A stretch of DNA of 64,000 bases from Artemisia argyi (GCA_030686995.1 CM060695.1:100282871-100346870), one strand, 5' to 3'. Shown: positions 9,550-22,931, numbered from the stretch's first letter. The notes: a model not told the origin generated them from the letters alone. Numbers and translations are program-made.

Positions 9550-12500
9550 TGTAACACCCCCAATTTCATGATAGGCAGCGGAATTCAAACTGGGTGTTAC
9601 TCGACGGCACAACAGTTATAACAATAGAAAACGAACTCTAATTGAGTCGTTTTAAAAGACTTGTCATTCGAATTATATAAATATCATAGATTACAAAATG
9701 AGGTCCCAGATGGTTCCATGTTTACAAATTACATTAAATGAGTTTTCGAATGATAATAAAATTTATAGCCCTCTTGAATATCCGTGCTCCTCCGTGTCAG
9801 CCTCTAACATCATGGACCTAAAATACATGCTTAAAACTGTCAACACAAAGGTTGAGTGAAATTCATAGAGTTTATTAAATGGATCACTATATGTTTGTAG
9901 TGTGAGTTAATTAGACTCACACTAACGGTTGGAAAACAAAACAGTTATTATTATTCACTAAGCTCATGCAACCAATACGTTAACGGGTACCAATATCAAT
10001 CGGTGGATTTGTTGCCCCGGTAGGTACTTTGCCGTCATACTTAAGTTTCAAATATAGTGCATTTGTTTGAACGCATTTGGTCCATACAAATGGGATTCGT
10101 CAATCCCAATAGACCTATTCACAATACTCACGCTCACTATTACTAGTGATTAAATGGTTCATGATATGGGGCCTAGGATTGGCAAGGATGGTACTTAGTA
10201 ATAATAAAACAATCAGATAGCATACAATTTCAAAGCATTGTGTTCGGTTTAAAATACCATGTATTCCCCCCAAAGGTTTGTAAAACAATTAAGTAATGGA
10301 AAGTAGGGCTATGAACTCACAGGAATATGTAAAACTTTAGAGTACTTGTGAAAGTAAAAGCAAGTAGTTGAGCATGTATCTCCACAAAAGAGTTTATAAA
10401 ACAATTAAACAAGTAAAAGTGGGGCTATGACTCACCGTGAGTTGGATGATGTTTAAGGATATAATGAAATCGCTGGATAAGCCGGGAAAACCTCTACGTA
10501 TAACCTAGAATAGAATGTTGCGACTTAGGTTGGAACAATGCCTAAGAATACAAAAACGTGCCTATATATGTCTTACATATTGTTCATGATGTAGTACTTA
10601 GTATGTTGTGTAGGTCATTGTATAAAGATGGCTTATGAAACACGTTTAGTTTGTATATCTCGCACTACCGTTCGGGCCATCATGATTTAGAGGTCATGTA
10701 GCAAACGTTCGAGGAGCTAGGACTCTTTAATTCGTAAATCCAGCAACTCGTCGATCCGTTTACCCAAATGAAACCCCTCACATGAAGTTCTCTAGTGTTG
10801 TAGTATTCGATAGAAAATATATGTTTTTGATCTTTAAAAGTTACATGTCCGAATGTTGAATAAACTTAGGAAAGTTTATTTTGAATGAAGATTGTTATCT
10901 TTAATGAGTTTACTAAGTCTAGTATAGATGGGATATTACTTGCAAAATCTCATGGTCATTGGATGGAGTAGATCCAAATTGGTTGATTATGTTACGACTA
11001 ACACTTTAGTTCATGTTTTTGACTTAAAAAGCCATAAGGTTTTAGTCGTGGCCTTGTCGTGGCTTTGTTCATGGCTACCATGGTCTTGAGACTCATCCTT
11101 GGCCTTAGCCATGGCTGCGGTCTCGGCTTTAAGGTCATTAGACCTCTTGGTTTAACTTAGCTATAACCAATACATGGTCATTTGGGTATTAAAAAGGGGC
11201 TGTTAAGAATTTGAAGAAAAATATCACTCGTTATGCGTTTTCAGGGTTCGAGCTTCTTTTTGCTTGAACGAAAACATCCTTCCAGACAACTTTTGTGTTT
11301 TAACTTTTTGATGAAACGGACCAGAAGTGCCTCGTTTAATTAGGTCAGATCGCTTATCAGTAGCGTATCGGCAGTTTTGGTCTTTCCGGTTTAATAACTT
11401 CATTTTGCCGTATCTTTTGACTCATGTACTCGTTTTAGGTGATTCCAATTACTATATTTTCCTTTTTAAGTCTTCTACCACAGTATGTAATTTTCCAATA
11501 TCATGTTTATACCATTTTGGTCGTATTTCTCAATATAAGTCACTAGTTTTCTTGTTTACTTAACATAGGTTAACATATAGTTTCCATAATTTGTTTTAAG
11601 AATTTTTATACATCATGAACATAACACAAAGACCATATATAGAATGAATGAAACATAATAAGCATGAAAATGATATTGATCAAGAAAGTGTATTAGGGTT
11701 TCTTACAACTTTTGGCTTTCTAATGAAAGTAAATCAAGAGCAAGGATTAGGACTTTGATTGAGCATGCTTTCCACACTTTAGCAACCCTTCTACACTCTT
11801 GTATTCTTGAAGGATTGGTGATGCGGTTTTAGGTGACTTGAGTGGATTTAAACTCAAGAGAATCACCTAAACTTGCTAAGGATTTGATGTAGTTACTTTG
11901 TAGCTTGAAACTTGTATGAAACTTGAAGTAGGAATAAAGATTACGAGAGTGTTTGTGTATGATGATATGGGACAGCAAGAAGAGGAGAGGGCAAGGGGTT
12001 TATATAGTCACATGAGGAGGTTAGGAAGGTGTTTAGGAAGGTGCAATGAGGAGGTTAAGATTGTAGGCTAGTAGTTTCCAATTTTGCTTCCTTAATACAC
12101 ATGTTATGCATCTTGGAGATCAAGACTTAGGATTAAGCCACATTGGTGATGAATCCCCTCCCTATAGTCGGCCAAGGCTGTTCTAGGGTGACTAGATGAG
12201 TAGTCATGGTATTATCTAAGTTACGGAGTGAGTTTTGGTTCCGTTGATCACTAACTGTAAGCTGTTAAGTCACAAAACGTAAAACCAGGTATCGTAAAAA
12301 TACAAAACTTGAAAGAATGATTAAACTTGTCAATATACTCCATAATAAAATATAAAATAAGTGGTAAGTTCCATCGGGTTGCTTAAACCCTGTTAAAACT
12401 GGAAACGCGGGCCTAAAACGCATAATACGTAAAACGTACGAAAGTTGCGTAAAACTGAGAAAAGTAAAATGTAACTTTCCTAATATGATGATAATGAATA

Positions 12501-12559
12501 AAAATGGCCTATAATGTCTAGACTGGGCTCAGTCTAGTGTCGGTTGGTATTTAATGTCT

Positions 12560-14638
12560 TTTAGACGTAAAACCGTAAGCCTAAAAATCGAGGAATGATT
12601 TATTAAATTGATTGGTCCTGAACGGTCAACTAAATCAACCAAGTGAATGGTCAACTAAGTCAAACGTCTCAGACCAAATTTCCAACGAGTATAGTGTTTC
12701 CCCGGGTCGTTATGTCCCGACGAGGTGTGCAATTGTATTTGTGAATGTTTTAAGTGATCGGGTGATTTAACAGAAAAATCAGGATTTTGATTATTATGAT
12801 TACACTAAGAAATGAGGAATTAGAATAACTTAAAAATACTATAAGAACAATTACTGATGATCAGATATACTAAAAATGTGAATTAAATCTAAAAACGCGC
12901 GTTTGAATTTAAAATAAACGCGAACGCGCAAAATAAAAAGTGAAACGTGAGTAAAAAAAATCCTACGGTTATGAAAATTAATTTTATAAGATCCTAATGA
13001 CAAAAGAAAATTTTAAGAAAAAGAAAAATAATTTTTACACTATTTAATTAATTACTATTAATTAATTACTAATTATTAATTACTTTTTAATTATCTAAAT
13101 TACACTAAATTATAACTAATTATGAATTTTAACTAGAAAATTGAAAATTAAATTTAGTAAAATCTAAAATATTATAAAACTAATTTTAAAACAGAAATTA
13201 TATTTTTCCTACTTTTTAATTAATTATTATTAATTAAAAACTAATTATTTAATTAATTTAAACTAAATTAAATTATAAAAAATACTAAATCAAATGAGAA
13301 AAATCTGAAAAAATTACTAAAAATCCTACAGGTTAAGAAGCCTAAGAAAAATTTAAAATTAGAAATTGCTTACAAATAAGCAGAAAAATAAGCCAAAGGG
13401 CTTAAATAGAAGCTATCACTTTATTTATTTTTGGTTTTTCTGAAATTTTCTTTTTCACAACTATTTATATATTGTTAATTAACATCTTTTGTAAAGGGAC
13501 TTTTGCTAGAGCTTATTAATAAGCTCTGTGAGAAGCTCAAACTTGGACAAAAGGTCCAATAAGCTAGAATAAGCTGGAATTTTGAACCAAAAGGCTACAA
13601 TTAGGCTACCAACTACTGATTGAACTACAAGATACTAGAATGACTACAAATAAGCTGGAAGGATTGAATAAGCACAAGTTAATAAGCTGAAATCAACAAA
13701 TAAGCATTATGCAAAACACAAGTTCCAAACAGGCCAAAATAAGGGCTTTTGGACATCTGTGGGGTCCACAGAGGTGAAGGGTAGTCCAAATAGAAAGTTG
13801 ACCCTTAAGGTTGACCTGGTCAACTTCAAAAAAAGCCAATAAGCTGGGTGTGGGGTCCACTGGGTAGCAAGATGCAAGTCTAATAAATTAGGTCAATGCC
13901 CTTGGTGCAGGGGAGGTTAATGGCCCTGCACCCTCAAATAAGCACTTGCACAAAGCCCATAAAAAATCTAAAAAATAAGAAAAGTATTGATTTCTGTAGT
14001 TAAGCTAGTAGACTTTGACCTCAAGAAATTTCAGAGCTTGATTCCAAACAAAAAATTCAGGTAAATTCATGCAAGATCTGACTTTTTTCTAAAACATACA
14101 ATTTTGACTTTTTTCTTTTAATGAAGAACTTTGACTTTGCTCAGATTTGAAGATTCCTAGATAATTATAAATGAAATATTAACCATAAAGTACACTAATT
14201 CAAACAAGCTTAACAAGTTTTGACCCTAAATTGATGATATGGCTTCCAAAATCCCAACTGTTGCACTGCTTATAATAGTTAAAGGCTAACTTTGACTTTT
14301 TGGCTGATGAACTATGGGATTATGCTGTGAATATTCTAAATGACACCTAAGTATGTTGTCCAAACAAGTTTTGGACACTGAAAAGCTCACAAGCTCAGTT
14401 AAACACTCAAATCCAAACACCCCTTTATGACCCTAGTAATGAGGTTTTCAAAGACTTTTCACCGTTTTAATCCAGAAATCTAGTCCACAATATCATAATA
14501 TGACAGAGTAAGCTTATTTAGACATGATATCACCAATATTAACATCATATACTCAGGAATCAAAGTGATGCCATTTTAACAGTTAAGCTAGCAAAGTTGT
14601 GCACTATGAGATAAATTGAACAAATACCAACTATTAAG
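12560..14638. other. Unclassified insertion, left part
   Basis: This stretch has no counterpart in the related 3.2-kb LTR. It contains a very AT-rich part (about 12950-13330, many TTAATTAATTA motifs) and a part with many AATAAGCTGG-like motifs (about 13500-13900). No protein domain is visible. With 16049-16480 and 28690-30085 it makes about 3.9 kb, which may be another solo LTR. I could not find its exact ends or a target duplication. Confidence 0.4.
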
Positions 14639-14844
14639 TGATGAGGCGAAAAATGATCCGTTTTTAGGGGGCCATTTAAGCCGGAATTCGAATTTATTTA
14701 ATCAAATATTGCCCTAAATCGTTCCTTTTGTGATTTTAGGTAATTTGGGAGTGAAATCTGGAAAAGGAAGCAATTCGGACGTTTTTGGAGCATAAAAGTG
14801 AAGAAAACGCCAAAGTCTTAATTTTCCATGCTGGGAACAGTAGG

Positions 14845-15062
14845 TGACGGCGTCAAGAGCAACTCCCTGACGGCGTCAAGAGCAAAATTCCATGACGATC
14901 CAGTACAGATTTGAAGGCGTCACGAAATAGGGCGTCAAGAGTAAAAGTCATGACGGCCTGGAAATGCTTAAGTCTTGACGGCGTCAGATGTAGATCAAGG
15001 CAGTCCGAGAAGAGTTTTGGCAGCGAGGTGACGGCGTCACAAGATTGGTCTTGACGCCGTCA
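14845..15062 (+). repeat. Cluster of TGACGGCGTCA palindromes in the solo-LTR U3
   Basis: Perfect copies of the 11-bp palindrome (TGACGGCGTCA or its complement TGACGCCGTCA) lie at 14845, 14868, 14976, 15029 and 15052. Partial copies lie between them (about 14893, 14914, 14931, 14951). The last ends 12 bp before the TATA box at 15074. TGACG is the half site of plant TGA-type bZIP factors, so an enhancer role is plausible but inferred. Confidence 0.75.
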
Positions 15063-15073
15063 GACCCCTTTTC

Positions 15074-15083
15074 CTATATATAG
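15074..15083 (+). promoter_or_regulatory. TATA box of the solo LTR
   Basis: CTATATATAG is followed by an AT-rich leader and lies directly downstream of the palindrome cluster. It gives the transcriptional direction of this LTR. Confidence 0.6.
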
Positions 15084-16048
15084 TTTTCTAATTTTTACAC
15101 ATAAAGGAGAGAAGTTTTGGATAAAACCCTAATTACGATTTTGGTGCAAACTTTACAGGTTTTTCAAGGGTTCCAAGCCCTTGATACCTTGCATATGTAA
15201 TTGAGATAAGTGTTCTTTTAATTCAATCAATATGTCTATGTGTTGGTTGTCTATATCTTGTTCTTGTCTTAATTCCATCATACTAGGCTAGATCTATCTT
15301 GTGTTTGCTTAGATCTAATGAAACCTAGATGTTGATTATGTGTTGATTACTTGTTTATTCTTGTCTTGGATGAATGATTTATATGTTAGGCTTAAGAAAA
15401 CTGGCAGATCTCCAATTGGTAACATGCTTGAACATCTTAATAAACATGAACCGACGCGCACTAGGTGTTTATTGGTTGTATTTAATGCATGAGCCACTGT
15501 TTACAATCCCTATAGTTGTGCTGGGCATGGTGTAGGAGGAGATAAGAGCTCATAGAATTGGGGAGTTAAGTGTGCCACCCCATGAATGGTATTAAGGAAT
15601 ACGATCCGTCATCCATGCAATTATAACAAGTAATTAACGTGTAAAAGATATCTAGGGAGTAGTGAAATCTAAGTAAACACGTTTTCTCCAATTATTGCTC
15701 ACAACTTTAGTATAATTAGTTTATTTTCATTTTCTAGTATTTTATTTTGATTGCATCTTAGTATTGGGTTAGTTGAATAGCAACTAATTCCGCCCAAATC
15801 CTTCAAACCCGAGATTTTAACTTGCTTTCATAAAATATAAAAATACAAAAATAATCATCCCTCATCTTTAGAACTAGTATTTAGGTTTTCTAATCCTAGC
15901 GACACTATTCCTAAGCTGAACGATCAATCCCCCGGTACTTGTCACTATACTATACTACAACGATCAGGTACACTGCCTGGTGGGGGTTGTAAGCTTCTCA
16001 AGATCCCTTGAGAGGTAAAGCCTGGTGCGATTCCCACGTATCATTAAG

Positions 16049-16480
16049 TAACAACTTAACTAAATTACACTAATTAAGCATTAAGAACACAGAGATAAGC
16101 AATGAAAATCACATATACAGTTAAATGCCAAAGTTGGAAAAATTTCTTACAAAATGTTCCAAGCACAAAACTGAGGTACCAAGTTCAATTCAAACCAACC
16201 TAATACTTCCCATGAAACCCTAATACCACTGCCATCCAACATTTACAGTGCTCCTTACATTGTTGATCTTTTTTTTTTTTTTTTTTTGATTTTTTTTTAA
16301 CTAATTTTTTTTGTATTTTTCTGATTTTGTACTTAAGCTATTTCTTATGCATTAAAAACTTATAGAAGCTTAAACTTAAGCTACTGAGAGCCCAAATGAT
16401 CAACCAACAACACTTTTTAACACTAAAATAAGCTAAATTCGAAATTTACTAAAAACATTCAAACTTGAATTTATAAAAGG
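16049..16480. other. Unclassified insertion, middle part, with poly-T run
   Basis: No coding or family signal is seen. A T-rich run lies at about 16270-16320. The segment is bounded by the solo LTR duplication (16048) and the copia insertion (16481), and continues after the copia element at 28690. Confidence 0.4.
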
Positions 16481-16889
16481 TGTAGGACCTTAAAACTATC
16501 AACTTTAACACAAATGTAAGCACTAGATGAAGTAAAGATGGTGACTTGATGTAATATATGTGTGGCGTTAAACTTGAAAGAGAATTATAAGATGAAGAGA
16601 ACTTTTATTAATAAAACACACACAATACACACACTAGCACACACCTCAAATGAGTCTTTGAGGTGTTTAAATAGTTGGTTACATGAGAAGCCCTAAAGGC
16701 TTTCTATAGGCTTGGGCTTGGACTTGGTTATATGACTAGATAATAAGGCTTATATAACATTGCACATAACATATTAGCTTGCCAAGTCCAAAGCCCAATG
16801 ACTATCCTATTCCATAAACTAAGACACATTACAAAGTTCCTAATATGAGAATGACCATCACTTCTCAATACATATTTTTAATGCTAACA
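16481..16889 (-). repeat. 3' LTR of the copia element, 409 bp
   Basis: In plus orientation it begins TGTAGGACC and ends GCTAACA. It is bounded internally by a polypurine tract at 16890. It contains an AATAAAACACACACAATAC stretch and lacks two GGGCTT hexamers found in the other LTR. Confidence 0.9.
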
Positions 16890-16903
16890 ATCTCCCCCTA
16901 AGG
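16890..16903 (-). other. Main polypurine tract of the copia element
   Basis: On the minus strand the bases read TTAGGGGGAGAT immediately before the LTR start TGTTAGC. This is the usual plus-strand primer of plant copia elements. Confidence 0.8.
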
Positions 16904-19457
16904 GGTGGTCATTCGAATGATGCTCCAAGTGATTAGGTCTTCCGTGTTCTTTGTCTTGAACTTTGTGTGTCATTGTAGAATAGTCTTTAGTCTTTGTTCC
17001 TTCATGCTTTGTGATCTTTGATGACTGACTTTTCATCGTTCTTTGTTCTTTTGTGATGTGGAGCAATCTGCCTTTCGTCACTTCTGCGTCTGTGATGGTT
17101 GTTTGCCATTCCAACATGCTCATACATCTTTGGACTTTGATATTCATATGCACGTAGTTCCCTTTCTTTCACTTTGATCTTTAGTCCTTATACTTTGTAG
17201 ATTCTTCTTTTTGGCGTAGAATCTTTCTTTGAACTTTGTGTTGTATAGATCTTTGAGGGAGCTTTCTTTAACTTCCAGATGTATGTATGAGCATGCGGAA
17301 TCTGTCGCCATGGAGGTGATGTGTAGCTGCATGAAAACAGTTAGCAATAAATCAACCGGTACTTACAGGTTCGAATTAGAGATCGTCAACAGCATAGTGT
17401 GAAGACTCCTTCTAACCCTTACCAAGGCCGTTCCCATGTCAGATATTCCCGAGGGAGCTTACAAGACCTACTTAGTAGCTCAATGACTGGGTGAGTCGCT
17501 GGGGATCACTCCACGACTGTAGACCATTTGAAACCACCGCGAACACTAAGCGTAACTCATAAAGAATTACCAAAGTGACCTGCTGTCAGGGCTGTTTGAT
17601 GTTGACCCTAGCAGGAATTTCCATTCAATCATTGAGAATCACAAATGTGAATCCTCTCATAAATGTTCTGGCAGATTGCTAAGATCTGCGTAGGACTCTA
17701 AATTTACATATGGCGTCCTTAATGATTAACAACCAGTGTAGGAATATTATGTGTTCCTATGAGATCTTTTGATGAATCTCGGGGCTCTAGACTCGATAAG
17801 TGCACATTTTGTTTCCTATGCGGAGATTAGGGAGAGGTCTCCTGCTTCAATATCAACCATCTCTAAGAGACAGATCGATAGATTACACCGGTTCCCCGTG
17901 AGAATGAAACAAGCTCTTTTAAGAGAACTTGAGTGGCTAGAAGGTTTAGTGCAGTGCGTCACTGGGTCCATGACGTCTTTATCTTCAATACCAGTGTCAC
18001 CTTAGTAACGACCAGTAGCATACGAATTGAACCCGGTGTCTGCCCTAAGGTTGAACATTTGGAGGGCTATTTCTTTTCACCCTTTTTCATAACTTTTCTT
18101 TTTAATTCTTCAACCCCTTCTTTCTCCTTTCTCATTTTCTCCTTTTTTCAATCATACCTAAGGACTTCTAATTCTAATCTATTGGATTTGTCCTTGGGTA
18201 GATCCCTCCGGCTCTGGCGGATCATAGGACGGTTTTCCCTAACCTTAGTCACCTTATAACTCCATGACTATCCTATAATTGGCATGAAACCATTTACGAA
18301 AAATCTCTCAAAGTGTTTATGATAATAAAACACATTGTTGACACTTCGAGAGTTTTGCATTTCTTTTGAAGGACTCCCCCTTCACATGTGCTCATGAATT
18401 ATTTAAGAAATTTGCACATGCGTGAGGAGTTTGCACTTTTTGAATTGATCCACTTTCAGTGAACATGACCGATTCGAGACACGCTTACATCACTAGTTAG
18501 ACTAGCTTGAAATTATTACCCGTCCTGGTCAAGTCCAAAGAAAGTCTCTCGATATGGTACATTCTACTCAGACAAGTCCTATTCGAGACACGCTTACATC
18601 ACTAGTTAGACTAGCTTGAAATTATTACCCGTCCAGGACAAGTCTTTTCGATTACTGACATTTTAAGCTTCATCAATTCATAGGTACTTACTGAGTCGAG
18701 CTCTTTTGAGATTCAGCCACAATCTTTACACATTTTGATCACATTTTAATCATGTCTTCTCCCCCTCAAAAATAGCATATTGTGATATTTTTTATATCAA
18801 CTGAGTAAAAAAGCTTTTTGGAAAGAAAGACAGATTTCATTTTGCATGAATACGGAACATTTTTTGTTTTTGTACTCCCCCTTAATGATAGCTCATTTTA
18901 AAATCAATTAAGGGTTTTGAGGGAGTTATCTTGAGCACTCATTTAAAAGATTTTGAGAAATCTTTTGAACAATCTTGAAAAAATGCTCAAGAATTGTATT
19001 TTGAAAACCGAGTTTATGTTTGAAATCCTTTTCGTTTGTTTATACTCGAACTTTTGAAAATGATTTCATCTTTGAACGTACGAGTCCTTGATTTGAAAAT
19101 AATCAGAAGTCATCATTTTAGTCCGGGTTTCGTACTAAGGTATACGAAAGCCATAGTGAAGAAACATTTGAGAAACGACATGTTTTAGAAAAACATTTTA
19201 AAGAACTCCCGTTCAAGCATCTGTACATGTCCGTATCATTGTTGAATGACATTTCTAGAAACGTACAGAATATTGATTTATACGAGAGACATGTCGTGAG
19301 AAGAATATTTTTGTATTTTTTGATTTTATATTGTTTTTGTATTTTTTGAAATTTTATATTTTTGTATTTTGTTTTTGTTGGTTTTTCAAATTTTGTATTT
19401 TGTTTTTTTTTTTTTTTTTCAAAAATATTTACAGCGAATCGATTTTGAAAACATTTT
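16904..19457 (-). other. 3' non-coding part of the copia element
   Basis: About 2.5 kb lie between the end of RNase H and the 3' LTR. Two small minus-strand frames (17153-16884 and 17347-17144) have no recognisable domain. Three additional pyrimidine-rich tracts on the plus strand (polypurine on the element strand) lie at about 18373-18383, 18755-18772 and 18872-18884. T-rich sequence occupies about 19305-19425. No envelope-like frame could be recognised. Confidence 0.6.
18472..18644 (-). repeat. Two direct copies of a 64-bp repeat
   Basis: Copies at 18472-18535 and 18581-18644 share ATTCGAGACACGCTTACATC and most of the following bases, about 45 bp apart. They lie in the non-coding part between two of the extra polypurine tracts. 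Confidence 0.8.
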
Positions 19458-22400
19458 TCAAGAAGATTCGAGAAGACGTTCTAGCTCCTCAGGAGTTAGG
19501 CTTCGCATGCAAATTCGTCGAACTAAATAGTCAAACCGTTCTTTTGGAAGGGCTTTAGTAAATAGATCGGCGAGTTGGTAATCAGTCTTAACGAAAAATA
19601 ATTCAACAGTACCCTCTTCCACGTGTTCTTTGATGAAATGGTAGTGGACTTTGATATGCTTCGTCTTAGAGTGATGTACGGGATTGCACGAGATGGCTAT
19701 GGCACTTTTTGGGTCACAATACATAGGTATTCTGTCAAAAGTAAAGCCATAATCTGTGAGTTGTGCCCGCATCCAAAGAACCTGGGCACAACACGCAGAT
19801 AGAGACACATACTCGGCTTCGGCGGTTGATAGTGCAGTACAATCCTGTTTCTTTGATGACCAGCTTACTTGCTTTTCACCCAAAAATTGTGCTCCACCTG
19901 ATGTACACTTTGCTGTAACTTGATCACCGGCATGGTCTGCATCTGAAAATGCTGTTAGATTAAACCCCGAATCCTTCGGATACCAAAGTCCCATGTTAAT
20001 GGTGCTTCGTAGGTACCGAAAGATCCGTTTAACCTCTTTGAGGTGAAGTTCGGTAGGCTTTGCCTGAAACCGTGCTAACAAACAAATAGCAAATTGAATA
20101 TCGGGTCGGCTAGCAGTTAGGTACATGAGAGAACCGATCATGCTCCGATATTTCTTCGGATCAATGGGTTTCCCAAACAAATCAGCACCAATTTTTGGTG
20201 AAGTGACCATTGGTGTACCAACAGAATCACAGTTTTCCATTCCATGTTTTTTCAAAATCTCTATTGTATATTTAGCTTGATTGATAAAAATACCACGAGG
20301 GGATTGATGGATTTGTAAACCAAGAAAGAATTTTAGTTCCCCCATCATGGACATTTCAAATTTGCTTTTCATGAGATTTTCAAAATGTTTTGAATGGTTA
20401 GGATTGGTTGATCCAAAAATAATGTCGTCCACGTAAATTTGAACGATCAAAATGTCATCTTTGAATTTTTTCATAAACAAGGTGTCATCAACCGTTCCTT
20501 TTGTGAAATTGTTTTTAAGCAAGAAAGATGATAGTTCGTCATACCACGCTCTTGGAGCTTGTTTTAAACCATAAATTGCTTTCTTAAGCTTGTAGACGTA
20601 GTCTGGATGATCTATGTCGATGAATCCCTCTGGCTGACTCACATACACTTCTTCTTTCAGAGTTCCATTCAAGAAAGCAGTCTTAATATCCATCTGATAG
20701 ACTGTGATGTTTTTGTGAGCGGCATAGGCTAAGAAAATCCTGACTGCTTCAAGTCTAGCTACAGGCGCGAATGATTCCTCGAAATCTATCCCTTCTTCTT
20801 GTGGATAACCTTTAGCCACGAGATGAGCTTTGTTGCGAATAATAGTCATTTCCTCATCCAGTTTGTTCTTCCATAACCACTTGAGATCAAGAACACGTAT
20901 ATCAAGTGGTCGTTCAACAAGTTCTCAACTGTCATGTAAATCGTATTGAAGAATTTCCTCCTGCATCGCTTCAATCCATGGGTATTCTGCCATTGCTTCC
21001 CGAATGTTCTTTGGTTTTTTGAGGCTGATTGAGCAAATGTAAATGCACAATTCGAGATCAGTGGCAAGTTGTCTCCTTGTCTGAACTGGCTTTGAAGGTT
21101 CACCAATAACATGTTTTATTGGATGGTCTTTTATCCATTGAAACGTAGAAGGGTACCTTGGGTGTAACAAATGTGTGTTAGATGGTTCTTGTAACCTTGA
21201 AGAAGATTCAGCAGAGTCTGTTGCAAATGGGTTTTCAAATACTTCTTCTTCTTCTAACGCAACATCGTTTGAATTATTTGTAGGTTCTTCTTGAAAATTT
21301 GTATTTTGGTTTTGCTCATCAACTCTTGGTAGATCTGTTTCAATAACTGGAGTTGCTGGAGTAGATGTTGATGATGTTGAGGGAGTTGGTGCTTCTGCTT
21401 CGATTGTTGTATATGCATCTTGTGATGGTGGTGGTGGTTGATGGTTTTGAGCGGGTGCAGCGGACTGTTGTTGAGATGCATTTGTCGAAGTTCCACCATA
21501 GTATTCATCAAACATTAACTCGAAGAAATTTTCCAGTTCTTGTTCTGAAGGTTTATCCGTGTTTGTTGAATGAGCTCCTTGAGGTACGAGTCCTGAACTG
21601 ATGTATCCAAAAGTCTGTTGGTTTGGTGCGGGTCCTAATCCGTTTTGATTAGAAGCCATCGGATTAAGCGCGGGTTCTAGAGCGAGTCTCTCAGAAGCCA
21701 TTTGTGAAATCTCGTCAAACTTCACATTCATCGTCTCCATTATCCTTTTTGTTCTTCTATTATACACCCTGAATGCCCTCGAGTTTTCTGAATATCCAAT
21801 GAAGATTCCAATATCACCCTTAGCTTTCAACTTTCCTAGATCTTCTCTGTCGTTCGTCGGATAGCACAAAGCGCCAAACACGTGAAGGTAAGAGATGTCA
21901 GGTTTACGGTTGTTCACTAGCTCATATGGGGTTTTATTGAATCTTGGATGTACTAGGGATCAGTTCTGAGTGAAACAAGCAGTGGCAACAGCATCAGCCC
22001 ATAAGAAAAGTGGTGCACTAGAGTAAATCAACATTGTGCGAGCAGCTTCCACAAGAGTTCGATTTCTTCTTTCAACTACCCCATTCTGCTGTGGATTTCT
22101 AACAACTGATGTTTGGTGAGTGATTCCCACATCTTCAAAGTAGGTTCTTAACTCCTGATTAGTGAATTTTGTGCCATTATCTGTTCTTACAATCCTTGCT
22201 GGAGCTTGAAGTAGAACTTGAATACGCTTCAGAAAGGTGATGATGATGCCTGGTGCTTCGTCTTTTGATCACAAAAACTTTACCCAAGTATATCGTGAAT
22301 AATCATCAACAATAACGAGAATATACTTCTTCCCATTAATGCTTTCAACTCTCATTGGGCCACATAAGTCCATGTGCAACATATGTAACCTTGCTTCTGA

Positions 22401-22931
22401 ACTAGGTACGGTTTTGGGTTTATATGATGCTCTTTTACTTTTTCCTTGTTTGCATGATGGACATAGGTGTTCCTTGGTGTATTTGAACTTAGGAAGTCCG
22501 GTGACGATGTTGTCTTTGGCTAACTTGTTGATCGTGTCGAAATTGAGATGGGATAATCTTCTATGCCACAGCCAGGACTTAGTTTCGGTTGCCCTTGTCA
22601 TAAGACAAATTGGTGATGTAGAGGCCATTTGGTTGATGTCGATAGCATACAAGTTTGTACCACGATTACCAGTTAAGAGATCATCACCAACCAAATTTCT
22701 AATAAAAACCGTGTTTCTTCTGAATGCAACTTCTAAATCAGCATCACAAAACTGCCCGACTGAAAACAAGTTGTGTCCCAACCCTTCGACGTAGTAAACT
22801 CGAGTGATTAAAAAATTCCCAAATTGAAGATCTCCATAACCCTGAATAGCTGCTACATGATCATTTCCAAAGCGTACAGTTCCCATGAATTTCCAGACGA
22901 AATTGATCAGCAGCTTTAAATTCCCGGTCAT
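19458..22931 (-). pseudogene. Copia pol: integrase, reverse transcriptase and RNase H with in-frame stops
   Basis: A single minus-strand frame runs from 22931 to 19458, interrupted by TGA at 22271-22269, 21962-21960 and 20927-20925. In order it shows the end of a protease-like part, GAG-pre-integrase (SWLWHRRLSHL), the integrase zinc finger, the integrase core start (HMDLCGPMR), an integrase C-terminal/linker region with a Gln/Pro/Thr-rich stretch (about 21260-21660), the reverse transcriptase with the YVDDIIFG catalytic motif (about 20440), and RNase H ending in [16 protein letters not shown]. Motifs fit the SIRE group. All three stops are TGA, compatible with C-to-T decay. The copy cannot make full-length pol unless the stops are bypassed, for which there is no evidence. 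Confidence 0.88.

Larger units (their letters stand above)
14639..16043 (+). mobile_element. Solo LTR, 1405 bp, TSD TTAAG
   Basis: It starts TGATGAGGCG and ends CACGTATCA, and is flanked on both sides by TTAAG (14634-14638 and 16044-16048). A TATA box at 15074-15083 gives plus-strand orientation. There is no internal coding region, so it is a solo LTR. The U3 part carries a cluster of TGACGGCGTCA palindromes. The superfamily is not proven; the length and ends suit Ty3/gypsy. Confidence 0.8.

Noticed and set aside
9308..9571. 87-codon open frame ending inside the LTR
   Set aside because: It crosses the solo LTR insertion border and a tandem duplication, so it was not an original coding unit.
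20925..21917. Independent 330-codon gene
   Set aside because: It is in the same frame as the flanking copia pol segments and shows the integrase C-terminal region; the boundaries are only TGA stops.
22339..22794. Plus-strand open frame of 151 codons
   Set aside because: Antisense shadow of the copia integrase region with no motif.
19458..22931. Programmed stop-codon readthrough in pol
   Set aside because: Three scattered TGA codons without a conserved readthrough context, plus separate frameshifts, look like decay.
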